Source: Fusobacterium varium (lineage in GTDB: Bacteria; Fusobacteriota; Fusobacteriia; Fusobacteriales; Fusobacteriaceae). Taken from it: DNA of 64,000 bases. The notes beneath the pieces were generated by a model that made no database searches, was not told the DNA's origin, and saw only the letters and a program-made list of their open reading frames with translations. Both the position numbers and the translations under genes were made by a program. Below, one piece after another: positions 1 through 7,859 of this stretch (positions are counted from its first letter, which is position 1; each line of letters opens with the position of its first letter). The stretch is taken from positions 868,001-932,000 of the forward strand of contig LR134390.1 in the NCBI GenBank assembly GCA_900637705.1, given 5' to 3'.

Positions 1-2
1 TT

Positions 3-50
3 ACTACATTATCGGTAATTGTAGCAGGAGAATTTGTGAAAATGCTTTAA
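3..50 (+). CDS. C-terminal end of a membrane protein (partial)
   Basis: An open frame enters from the left edge and ends at TAA 48-50, giving the tail TTLSVIVAGEFVKML. It is short and hydrophobic, as at the end of a last transmembrane helix, so a transporter is plausible. The family cannot be named from 15 residues. It lies 54 bases before the gamma-glutamyltransferase gene on the same strand and may share its transcript. Confidence 0.45.
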   Translation, partial: TTLSVIVAGEFVKML

Positions 51-104
51 TTTTAAAGAAGAGTTTCAGACATATATATAATATAAACATTAGGGAGGAG
101 TAAA

Positions 105-1712
105 ATGTTAAAATTTGATTCTACTATTTATCCGTATCCATCAAGAAGAAATGTGATGTACGCTAAAAATGGTATGGTAGCAACTGGATCTCCACTTGCT
201 GCACAAGCTGGACTTGAAATACTTAAAAAAGGAGGAAATGCAATAGATGCTGCTATTGCCACTGCTGCTGCTCTTACTGTTGTAGAGCCTACAGGTAATG
301 GTATAGGAGGAGATGGATTTGCTATTCTCAGTGTAAACAATAAAATATATGGACTTAATGCTAGTGGTCCTTCACCAAAACTTCTTGAAGCACAGGATTT
401 ATTGAATAAAGGGTTAAAAGAAATGCCTAAATATGGACTTATTCCTGTAACAGTACCAGGAATACCTAAAGCATGGGCAGAGTTAAGCAAAAAATTTGGT
501 AAGCTTCCTTTGAGTGAAGTTGTAGCTCCAGCAGTAAAATTAGCAAGGGAAGGATATGCTGTTCCTGTGAATGTTGCTAAACTATGGAAAAAAGCTGCTG
601 TTAATTTTGGAAAAGAAAGTGGAGAAGAATTCAAATACTGGTTTGAAACTTTTACTAAAGATGGAAAATGCCCTGAGATAGGAGATGTAGTAAGGCTTCC
701 TGATCATGCAGATACTCTTGAAATGATAGGAGATACATATGCAGATGCTTTTTATAAAGGAGAACTAGCAGATAAAATAGATGCATTCTCTAAAAAATAT
801 AATGGATATATAAGAAAAGATGACTTGGAAGAATTTGAAGCAGAATGGGTAGAACCTATTTCTGTAAAATATCATGGATATGATGTATATGAACTTCCAC
901 CAAATGGTCATGGAATAAGTGCTCTTATGGCGCTTAATATTCTGGATAGATTCCAGTTTGAAGCGAGAGAAACAGTAAGATCATATCATACAATGATAGA
1001 AGCAATGAAACTTGCCTTTGTAGATGTACAAAAATATGTAGCTGATCCTAGATTTATGAAAGTAACAGTTGAGCAGCTGCTGTCTAAAGCATATGCAGAG
1101 GATAGAGCAAAACTTATAGGAAATACAGCTATAATGCCAGAAGCAGGAGATCCATATTGTGGAGGAACAGTATATCTTGCAGCAGCAGATAATGAAGGAA
1201 ATATGATATCATATATCCAAAGCAACTATATGGGATTTGGTTCAGGAATGGTAGTACCAGGAACAGGAATAGCCCTTCATAACAGAGGAAATAACTTTAA
1301 CCTTGATTTAGAAAGTGCAAACTGTGTAGGACCAGGAAAGAAACCATATCATACAATTATTCCAGGATTCCTTGGAAAAGATGGAAAAGCAGTTGGTCCA
1401 TTTGGAGTAATGGGAGGATTTATGCAGCCACAGGGACATGTACAAGTAGTAACAAATACAGTAGATTTTCTAATGAATCCACAGACAGCATTAGATGCAC
1501 CAAGATGGCAGTGGGTAGGAAAGAAAAACATAGAGTTGGAACATGGAGTGCCTGAGCATATAGCATATGAACTTGCAGCAATGGGACATGATATAAAAGT
1601 TCTGCATGATCCATTGATGATGGGAAGAGGAGAAATCATCTGGAGAATGGAAAATGGAGTTCTTGTAGGTGGAACAGAACCTAGGACAGATGGGCATATT
1701 GCTTTATATTAG
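105..1712 (+). CDS. ggt: gamma-glutamyltransferase family protein (YwrD-like)
   Basis: An N-terminal-nucleophile hydrolase of the gamma-glutamyltranspeptidase family, which cleaves or transfers gamma-glutamyl groups of glutathione-like peptides after self-processing at a Thr. The 535-residue chain has the N-terminal GNAIDAAIAT and GNGIGGDGF segments of the family. GGTVYLAAAD puts the predicted catalytic Thr near residue 355, followed by NMISYIQSNYMGFGSG and the C-terminal MGGFMQPQGH block. No signal peptide is visible, so a cytoplasmic, YwrD-like enzyme is more likely than a secreted Ggt. GGGAGGAG sits 6 bases before the ATG. A hairpin terminator follows. Family is firm; the substrate is not. 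Confidence 0.9.
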   Translation: MLKFDSTIYPYPSRRNVMYAKNGMVATGSPLAAQAGLEILKKGGNAIDAAIATAAALTVVEPTGNGIGGDGFAILSVNNKIYGLNASGPSPKLLEAQDLLNKGLKEMPKYGLIPVTVPGIPKAWAELSKKFGKLPLSEVVAPAVKLAREGYAVPVNVAKLWKKAAVNFGKESGEEFKYWFETFTKDGKCPEIGDVVRLPDHADTLEMIGDTYADAFYKGELADKIDAFSKKYNGYIRKDDLEEFEAEWVEPISVKYHGYDVYELPPNGHGISALMALNILDRFQFEARETVRSYHTMIEAMKLAFVDVQKYVADPRFMKVTVEQLLSKAYAEDRAKLIGNTAIMPEAGDPYCGGTVYLAAADNEGNMISYIQSNYMGFGSGMVVPGTGIALHNRGNNFNLDLESANCVGPGKKPYHTIIPGFLGKDGKAVGPFGVMGGFMQPQGHVQVVTNTVDFLMNPQTALDAPRWQWVGKKNIELEHGVPEHIAYELAAMGHDIKVLHDPLMMGRGEIIWRMENGVLVGGTEPRTDGHIALY

Positions 1713-1728
1713 AATAGAAAAATATATC

Positions 1729-1768
1729 AGGGGTATTGTTTGAAAGAACAATACCTCTTTTATATTTT
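1729..1768 (+). terminator. Rho-independent terminator after ggt
   Basis: GGGGTATTGTTT pairs with GAACAATACCTC across a GAAA-type loop and is followed by a T-rich tract. It lies 17 bases past the ggt stop. Confidence 0.8.
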
Positions 1769-1937
1769 TTATGGTATAATATAAAATAAAAAAATATGGC
1801 ATCTAATTTGTAAAAAAAATTAGGTGGAATATAAAGATTAGAGATTATTTATTTTAAAAAACAAAATTTAAAATATGATATAATATAATAAAAAATGCTT
1901 AAAAAAGATAATTATATTTTGAAAGGAGTTGAGTAAT

Positions 1938-2567
1938 ATGAATTACAATAGATTAGAAGAAAAATTTAACTTTATAACTCATTATATAGGGGCAGGAATG
2001 GCAATAGCTGGGTGTGTTTCATTGATAGTTCATGCAGTAAAAACAGAGTATCCAAGCTATATAGTAGGATCTGCTATTTTTGGAGGGGCTCTTATCCTGA
2101 TGTATGTTATGTCGGGAACTTATCATTTGTTAGAAGAAGGAAAGGCGAAAAAAGTATTTAAAATACTTGACCATTCAGCAATATATGTATTGATATCTGC
2201 TTCATATACACCATATCTTCTTACAGTACTAGAGGGAAAAAGTAGATGGATTCTTTTTGCTATACAATGGGGATTGACTTTTTTAGGTATAATATTTAAA
2301 ATATTCTTTGTTGGAAGATTTAAAATTCTTTCTACTCTTTTGTACATAATTATGGGGTGGATAGTTGTATTTGTTTTTAAAGATCTTAAAAATTCTCTGA
2401 GTCCAATCTCTTTAAATCTCCTTGTAATAGGTGGAGTTACATATACAATAGGGACAGTATTTTATGCAATGAAGAAACTTAAATTTGCTCATTCTATATG
2501 GCATATGTTTGTAATAGGTGGAAGTATTCTTAATTATCTTTCTATTTATAATATTATCCATATATAA
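1938..2567 (+). CDS. trhA: hemolysin III / TrhA family membrane protein
   Basis: A member of the hemolysin III family, related to the PAQR (adiponectin receptor) fold: seven-helix membrane proteins linked in bacteria to membrane-fluidity control. Family landmarks are HYIGAGMA near the N terminus, SGTYHLL followed by a conserved LDHSAIY motif, and the C-terminal AHSIWHMFV His motif. These His and Asp residues form the proposed metal site. A TTG nine bases upstream is in frame, but AAAGGAG at 1922-1928 abuts it and is correctly spaced for the ATG at 1938, giving 209 residues. The response regulator follows after 12 bases, so the two are probably co-transcribed. Confidence 0.88.
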   Translation: MNYNRLEEKFNFITHYIGAGMAIAGCVSLIVHAVKTEYPSYIVGSAIFGGALILMYVMSGTYHLLEEGKAKKVFKILDHSAIYVLISASYTPYLLTVLEGKSRWILFAIQWGLTFLGIIFKIFFVGRFKILSTLLYIIMGWIVVFVFKDLKNSLSPISLNLLVIGGVTYTIGTVFYAMKKLKFAHSIWHMFVIGGSILNYLSIYNIIHI

Positions 2568-2579
2568 AAGGTGGAGTAT

Positions 2580-3257
2580 ATGAATATTCTTATAGCACAA
2601 AAAGATATGGAGATAAAAAAATATTTAAAAAAAGGTTTAAAAGAAGCAGGGTATTCTGTAGAGGAGAGTTCTGATTGGGAAGATACTTATTATCATGCTA
2701 TATCAGGAAATTATGAACTTGTAATACTTGATAGTATTATTGAGGATAAATCGGGAATAGAGTTGTGTGGAAAAATAAGAAAGGAAAATACTGAATCAGG
2801 AATAATCTTTATATCTTCAGAGGATAGAGTAGAAAAAAAAGTAGAAGCTTTTGATGCAGGGGCAGATGATTATGTAACTAAGCCTTTTTCTTTTATAGAA
2901 CTTTTAGGAAGAATAAGAGCAATAATAAGAAGAACTATAAAAACTTCTGTTGTAGGAAATAATATAATTACAATAAAAGATTTATCTATAAATTTTCTTA
3001 CTAGAGAGGTTAGAAGAGGGAATAAGATTATTGAACTTACTTATAAGGAATTTTCTTTGCTTGAATATCTAGTAAGAAATAAGAATCTTGTTCTCAGTAG
3101 AACAATGATAAAAGAAAAAATATGGAGTATAAACTTTACAAGCAATACTAATATAGTAGATGTATATATGACGCATCTAAGGAGTAAAATTGATAAGAAT
3201 CATAAGGAGAAATTAATATATACTGTAAGAGGAGTAGGTTATATTCTTAAGGGATAA
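2580..3257 (+). CDS. OmpR/PhoB-family response regulator
   Basis: A DNA-binding two-component response regulator. The N-terminal receiver domain (about 1-115) has the phospho-acceptor Asp in LVILDSIIED and the conserved Lys in DDYVTKPFSF. The C-terminal winged-helix domain ends TNIVDVYMTHLRSKID and YTVRGVGYIL, as in OmpR/PhoB. A GTG at 2571 is in frame, but GGTGGAG upstream of the ATG at 2580 favours that start (225 residues). No histidine kinase gene lies beside it, so it is an orphan here. A 48-codon gene and a lipid-activation gene follow on the same strand, and membrane-lipid homeostasis is a possible role by context only. Confidence 0.9.
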   Translation: MNILIAQKDMEIKKYLKKGLKEAGYSVEESSDWEDTYYHAISGNYELVILDSIIEDKSGIELCGKIRKENTESGIIFISSEDRVEKKVEAFDAGADDYVTKPFSFIELLGRIRAIIRRTIKTSVVGNNIITIKDLSINFLTREVRRGNKIIELTYKEFSLLEYLVRNKNLVLSRTMIKEKIWSINFTSNTNIVDVYMTHLRSKIDKNHKEKLIYTVRGVGYILKG

Positions 3258-3269
3258 AAGGAGATGAGT

Positions 3270-3416
3270 ATGAATTTTTATGTAAAAATGCTTATAAAAG
3301 TTTTAGAAAAAAGCATGAGTGCACAAGAAAGCGAAGTTTTAAAAAAATTAAAATCAGGAATAGATTTGAATAATAAAGACAGAAAACAATTGGAAGAGAT
3401 GATTGATAACTTGTAA
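3270..3416 (+). CDS. small protein, 48 residues, function unknown
   Basis: A short open frame starting MNFYVKMLIKVLEKSM and ending QLEEMIDNL. AAGGAG lies 7 bases before the ATG, and the frame sits 12 bases after the response regulator and 27 bases before the next gene. The product is charged, predicted helical, and has no signal peptide. An in-frame ATG at 3264 is too close to the ribosome site. Spacing and the ribosome site support translation, but I recognise no family. Confidence 0.5.
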   Translation: MNFYVKMLIKVLEKSMSAQESEVLKKLKSGIDLNNKDRKQLEEMIDNL

Positions 3417-3443
3417 AATATCTCTAACCACAGGAGGCAGTAA

Positions 3444-5943
3444 ATGAACTTTTTACATGATAGAGGAAAAGCAGCTATTATATATAAGGATAGAGAGTAT
3501 TCCTATAAAGAACTCATAACAGGTATAAAATATTATTCTACACTATTAAAGATAAAAAAAGATGATAAAGTTGTTGTATATGTAGAAAATAGACCTGAAA
3601 TAATAGAAGCATTGTTCTCAATATGGGATTCAAAAGGAATAGGGGTTGTATTAGATGCAGGTTATACAGCAGAACAACTTCTTTATGTATTTGAAGATGC
3701 AGAACCTCAATATATTTATGCAACAAATAAAAATTATAAAAATGCAATAGAAGCTAAAGAGAAATATGGAAAAGAAATAGAAGTAATAAATATAGATGAA
3801 ATAGTAGTGCCAGAAAACTTTATTCCAGATAATTATGAAGTAAATATAGATAATACAGAGGATGTAGCTTTATTGCTATATACTTCTGGAACAACTGGAA
3901 GTCCCAAGGGTGTAATGCTTACATATGCTAATCTTTTATCTAATATAAATGCTATAAAAGCAATAGAGTTGGTAGATGAAACTGATAGAATACTTGCTAT
4001 ACTTCCATATCATCATATATTTCCATTAAATATAAATTTACTTATGACTATGTATTTTGGAACTTTGGTTGTAATATTAGATGAAATGTCTTCAGAAGCT
4101 TTAAAAAAGGCTCTAAAAGATTATAAAATAACTGTAATAATTGGGGTTCCTAGAGTATGGGAAATGCTTCATAAAGCTATAATGGGACAGATAAATAAAA
4201 GTTGGATAATAAAGAAGCTATTCAAACTATGTCAGAAGATAAACAGCTGTACATTGAGTAGGTTAGTATTTAAAAAAGTCAATGATGAACTAGGTGGCTC
4301 ATTAAGAGTAATGGCATCAGGAGGAGCCAAATTAGATCCTGAGATTGCCAGAGATTATCTTACTCTTGGTCTTCCACTGATGGAAGGATATGGACTTACT
4401 GAAACTTCTCCAATTATTTCATTTAATAATCCTCATAGAATAAAACCTGGAACAGTAGGAGAACTTATACCAGATATAGAAGTAAAAATAGCTGAAGATG
4501 GAGAAGTACTTGTAAAAGGTGCTAATGTAATGAAGGGATACTATAACAATCCTAAAGCAACAGCTGAAGTAATAGATGATGAAGGGTGGTTTCATACAGG
4601 AGATCTTGGTAAGTTGGAAAATAATTATCTCTCAATTATTGGAAGAAAAAAGGAAATGATTGTTCTTTCAAATGGAAAAAATATCAATCCAAGTGATATA
4701 GAGAGTGAAATATTTAAAGGAACGGATCTCATAAAAGAAATAGCTGTTATGGAATATAATAATCATTTAATGGCAGTTGTATATCCTGATTTTGATTTAA
4801 TAAAACATAGAAAAATAACTAATATAAAAGAAACATTGAAATGGGAAATAATAGATAAATATAATGTGACAGCTCCTAAGTATAGAAAAATACTTGAAAT
4901 AAAAATAGTGAAAAATGAACTTCCAAAAACTAAATTAGGAAAAGTAAGAAGATTTATGCTTAATGACTTTCTTAAAGGACAGACTATGGAAGAGGGAAAT
5001 GAAGAGAATTCAACTGTTGAATTAAAAAAGAGATAATAATACCAAATGAATATAAAACTGAGTATGAAACTTTAAAGGATTATATTGAAAAAAATTATAA
5101 TGTAGAAGTTACACCAGATGCTCATTTAGAACTTGATTTAGGATTAGATTCATTAGATATAGTAGAGATATTGTCCTTTATAGAGATGAGTTTTGGAATA
5201 AAAATAACAGAAGAAGAATTTACTGATATAAAAATGTATTGGATATAGCTAAGTTTGTTAAAGAAAAGGGTGGAGAATTTACTGAAAATGAGGTAGATTG
5301 GAAAACGATTCTTAACCAAGAAATAAATATAAAGCTTCCTAGATCAGCATGGGTAGGAAAACTTATGAGATTTATATTAAAACCAATGTTTAGTATTTAT
5401 TTTAGCTTAAAAAAAGAAGGGCAGGATAAAATTCTTTCAGAACCTGCAATATATATTGGAAACCATCAAAGTTTTCTAGATGCCCTTATTTTCAATCAGG
5501 CAATATCATCTTCAAAGATGGAGGATACTTATTACCTTGGAACAATAGTACATTTTGATTCACCTTTAAGAAAATATTTAGCTGATAGAGGAAATGTTCT
5601 TATTATAGATATAAATAAAAATTTGAAAGAAACTTTACAAGTAAGTGCAAAAGTATTGAAAGAGGGAAAAAATCTTGTTATTTTTCCTGAAGGAGCAAGA
5701 ACAAGAGATGGAGAAATACAGGATTTCAAAAAGACTTTTGCTATTCTCTCTAAGGAGTTAAATATACCAATAGTTCCATTTGGAATAAAAGGTGCATACG
5801 AAGCTATGCCTTATGGTCAAAGATTTCCTAGTATGATGCCGATATCTATAAAGTTTTTTGATAAGGTAATTCCAGAAGGATTAACAGTAGAAGAGATAGT
5901 TGAAAAAAGTAAAGATGAAATAGAATTGTGGTTAATAAAATAA
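3444..5943 (+). CDS. three-domain AMP-ligase / acyl carrier / PlsC acyltransferase (copy 1), two frameshifts
   Basis: A fused lipid enzyme resembling Aas. Residues about 1-520 are an acyl-CoA/acyl-ACP synthetase with LLYTSGTTGSPKGVML and the YGLTETSP motif. An acyl-carrier domain follows with the phosphopantetheine Ser in LGLDSLDIVE. The end is a 1-acylglycerol-phosphate acyltransferase with NHQSFLDA (HX4D) and FPEGARTRDG. It should activate a fatty acid, load it on its own carrier and esterify a lysophospholipid at the membrane. Two single-base losses split it: A-run 5024-5029 and A-run 5230-5234. One added A at each gives an 833-residue chain collinear with copy 2 at 7860-10320, which shows the break is in the sequence and not in gene design. 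Confidence 0.87.
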
Positions 5944-6003
5944 TAAAATAATAAAATAATAAAATAATAAAATAATAAAATAATAAAATAATAAAATAAT
6001 AAA
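5934..6003. repeat. 8-bp tandem repeat (AATAAAAT) x ~8.7
   Basis: About 70 bases of perfect AATAAAAT units. The array begins in the last codons of the preceding acyltransferase gene, supplies its TAA stop (5941-5943), and ends at the base of the shared terminator hairpin. Units of eight are prone to slipped-strand length change. Confidence 0.95.
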
Positions 6004-6050
6004 GAGATTAGCTATAAGGGAATTATCCTTTTTAGCTAATCTCTTTTAAT
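6001..6050. terminator. bidirectional terminator between convergent genes
   Basis: A perfect 13-bp stem, AAAGAGATTAGCT (6001-6013) with AGCTAATCTCTTT (6034-6046), with A and T tracts on either side. It can serve the lipid gene on the left and the minus-strand F420-ligase-like gene on the right. Confidence 0.88.
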
Positions 6051-6060
6051 TTTGCAATTA

Positions 6061-7254
6061 TTAATTATCTATGTAGTTGTCAAAATATCCTTGAATTAAA
6101 ATGATAGGAGTTCCTTTATCTCCACTTCCAGAAGTGAGATCACACAATGAACCTATAAGATCTGTAAGTCTTCTAGGAGTAGTTCCTTGAGTTATCATTT
6201 GACCTTTAAGATTAGAATCTTTATTTTTTATAGCTTCAGCAACTGCTTTATCTAATTCTTCACCAGTAAGTCCAGCCAAATCATTATCAGCAAGATATTT
6301 TAATTTTATTTCATTAGGAGTCCCTTCTAAACCAGAAGTATATCCAGGAGAAACTACAGGGTCAGCAAGTTCCCAGATTTTTCCAACTGGATCTTTAAAT
6401 GCTCCATCTCCATATACCATTACTTCAATAGTTTTTCCTGTTTTATCTAAAAACATTTTTTGGATAGTAAGAACAGTTTCTTTACAATCACGAGGGAAAA
6501 GTTTAATAGTATCCTCAGTAGCTTTATTAGAACCTAATAGTCCATAATCTTCATTATAACCACTTCCATTTAGAGATGAAGTTAAAATTTCATCCATACC
6601 AAATACTATTTTAGCACCAGCTTTTTTTAATAATTTTCTAGTTCTGAAACGAGTATGAATATCACAGTTTAAAACACAATCAGTGTAATTTAAAATAGCT
6701 GTAGGATTATTAGCAAATATTACTTCTACCTCTGCTCCTTGCTCTCTAATCAATTCAGAATAGTATTCAATATAATTTACACCAGTAAACTCATGAAGAG
6801 GTTTTCCAAATTTTTCAGTAAATTCAGCTTCACTAAGAATATCACTCCAAGGATTTACTCCTTTCTCATCTAAAAGTTCCATATCTATGAAGTGATTTCC
6901 AACTTCATCAGATGGATAACTAAACATAAGAACAATTTTTTTAGCCCCTTTAGCTATTCCTTTTAAGCATACAGAAAATCTGTTACGACTTAGAATTGGG
7001 AAAATAACACCAATAGTATTATCTCCATATTTATTTTTTACATCTGCTGCAATATCATCAGTAGTAGCATAATTTCCTTGAGCTCTGGCAACTATAGATT
7101 CTGTAACAGCAACAATGTCCTTGTTTCTTAATGTAATACCATCACTTTCAACAGCAGCTAACACTGCATCAACCACGAAATTTTCAATTTTGTCACCTTG
7201 ATGAATAATAGGTGCACGAAGTCCTCTAGAAATAGTTCCAACTAATCTTCCCAT
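6061..7254 (-). CDS. F420-0:glutamate ligase (CofE)-like family protein
   Basis: A 397-residue protein of the CofE-like ligase family (F420_ligase, DUF129 type). The N-terminal GRLVGTISRGLRAPII with HQGDKIENFV, the EDYGLLGSNKA segment and the C-terminal QGTTPRRLTDLIGSLCDL are the recognisable blocks. CofE adds gamma-linked glutamates to coenzyme F420, but I know of no F420 biosynthesis in Fusobacteria, so another acceptor, for example a folate, is likelier; this is inference. The frame can open at GTG 7257, but AAAGGAG is best spaced for ATG at 7254. It stands alone between convergent and divergent neighbours, with its own promoter at 7292-7320. Confidence 0.8.
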   Translation of the reverse strand: MGRLVGTISRGLRAPIIHQGDKIENFVVDAVLAAVESDGITLRNKDIVAVTESIVARAQGNYATTDDIAADVKNKYGDNTIGVIFPILSRNRFSVCLKGIAKGAKKIVLMFSYPSDEVGNHFIDMELLDEKGVNPWSDILSEAEFTEKFGKPLHEFTGVNYIEYYSELIREQGAEVEVIFANNPTAILNYTDCVLNCDIHTRFRTRKLLKKAGAKIVFGMDEILTSSLNGSGYNEDYGLLGSNKATEDTIKLFPRDCKETVLTIQKMFLDKTGKTIEVMVYGDGAFKDPVGKIWELADPVVSPGYTSGLEGTPNEIKLKYLADNDLAGLTGEELDKAVAEAIKNKDSNLKGQMITQGTTPRRLTDLIGSLCDLTSGSGDKGTPIILIQGYFDNYIDN

Positions 7255-7291
7255 CACATTCTCCTTTAAAGTTATAAAGTATTGACAGTTA

Positions 7292-7320
7292 ATTATAATA
7301 TATATTTAGACATATGTAAA
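7292..7320 (-). promoter_or_regulatory. sigma-70-type promoter for the CofE-like gene
   Basis: Read on the minus strand: -35 TTTACA (7320-7315), a 17-base spacer, -10 TATAAT (7297-7292). Transcription would start about 30 bases before the gene. Confidence 0.65.
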
Positions 7321-7404
7321 CCCTTTGTTTGAATAATAAAATTTTATATTTTATTTTATTGAAATTTTATTTTTAAAAAATGTTTTTTATAATAATTCTT
7401 TATA

Positions 7405-7432
7405 TTGAATTAATGTAAAAATATGATAAAAT
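7405..7432 (+). promoter_or_regulatory. probable promoter for the selenoprotein candidate
   Basis: TTGAAT, 16-base spacer, TAAAAT, ending 36 bases before the TTG start. Fit to consensus is moderate and the region is very A/T rich. Confidence 0.4.
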
Positions 7433-7468
7433 TTAAGAAAGTACTAAATTTTAAAAGGAGGAAAAATT

Positions 7469-7771
7469 TTGATAGAAATAAAAGAAAAAGTTTTAAAATA
7501 TATGAAAAAAAATAATTTTAATGGAATAATTTTAAAAAAAGAGATACAAAATTTTGGTTGAGCAGGCTGCCAAGATGTAATTCAGGGTGAATTCGTAAAA
7601 GAAACAGATAATATTTCTCAAAGAGAGGTAAAGTATATTATAAAAGAAATAGAAGGAATAAAAGTGTTTATTCCAGAATATTTAAAAGATATAAAAGAAA
7701 TGAGAATAAGTTCATTATTTAGTGTTTTTAGTAAAATAATGATTTTAAATATTGAAATAACAAATATTTAG
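7469..7771 (+). CDS. HesB/IscA-like small selenoprotein candidate with in-frame TGA
   Basis: A 100-codon frame opening at TTG 7469 behind AAAAGGAGG and closing at TAG 7769-7771, interrupted only by TGA at 7559-7561. Around the TGA it reads NFG-U-AGCQDV, which lines up with the first metal-binding Cys region of A-type iron-sulfur carriers (IscA/HesB). The part after the TGA, with GIKVFIPEYLKD, fits the rest of that fold. HesB-like selenoproteins with Sec at this place are an established bacterial family. A bulged hairpin with an AGGGT loop follows 22 bases after the TGA, as expected for a bacterial SECIS. Because the frame continues unchanged for 69 codons after the TGA, a plain pseudogene is less likely. 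A conventional gene caller would miss it. Function: probably a redox or Fe-S related protein; not certain. Confidence 0.65.
7562..7600 (+). promoter_or_regulatory. bacterial SECIS-like element
   Basis: Inside the coding region just after TGA 7559-7561. Stem ATG (7575-7577) with CGT (7594-7596, one T-G wobble), a single bulged T at 7578, then AATTC (7579-7583) with GAATT (7589-7593), closing on loop AGGGT. The E. coli fdhF SECIS likewise has a bulged U below a short stem and a loop beginning AGGU, 17 bases after its UGA compared with 22 here. Confidence 0.55.
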
Positions 7772-7796
7772 AATGTGTAAGGGGGAACTGTTTTAA

Positions 7797-7825
7797 TTGT
7801 CTAAAATTATAAAATATGCTATAAT
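7797..7825 (+). promoter_or_regulatory. sigma-70-type promoter before lipid gene copy 2
   Basis: TTGTCT (7797-7802), 17 bases, TATAAT (7820-7825). It lies about 35 bases before the TTG start at 7860, so copy 2 has its own promoter after the selenoprotein candidate. Confidence 0.7.
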
Positions 7826-7859
7826 TATGCCAAACAATTAAAATATTTAGGGGGATAAG

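Noticed and set aside
128-634. Long antisense open frame within ggt, and many similar antisense frames elsewhere
   Set aside because: No ribosome site, low-complexity products and mirror image of a conserved coding frame; such frames arise from the codon bias of AT-rich genes.
5934-6003. CRISPR-like array
   Set aside because: Units are 8 bases, directly adjacent, with no spacers; it is a simple tandem repeat.
6061-7254. F420 biosynthesis gene in the strict sense
   Set aside because: No other cof genes are visible and F420 is not expected in this kind of organism, so only family membership is claimed.
7559-7561. TGA as an ordinary frameshift or pseudogene stop
   Set aside because: The reading frame does not change after the TGA and stays open to a normal stop; the other breaks in this window all need a frame shift, so this one is different.
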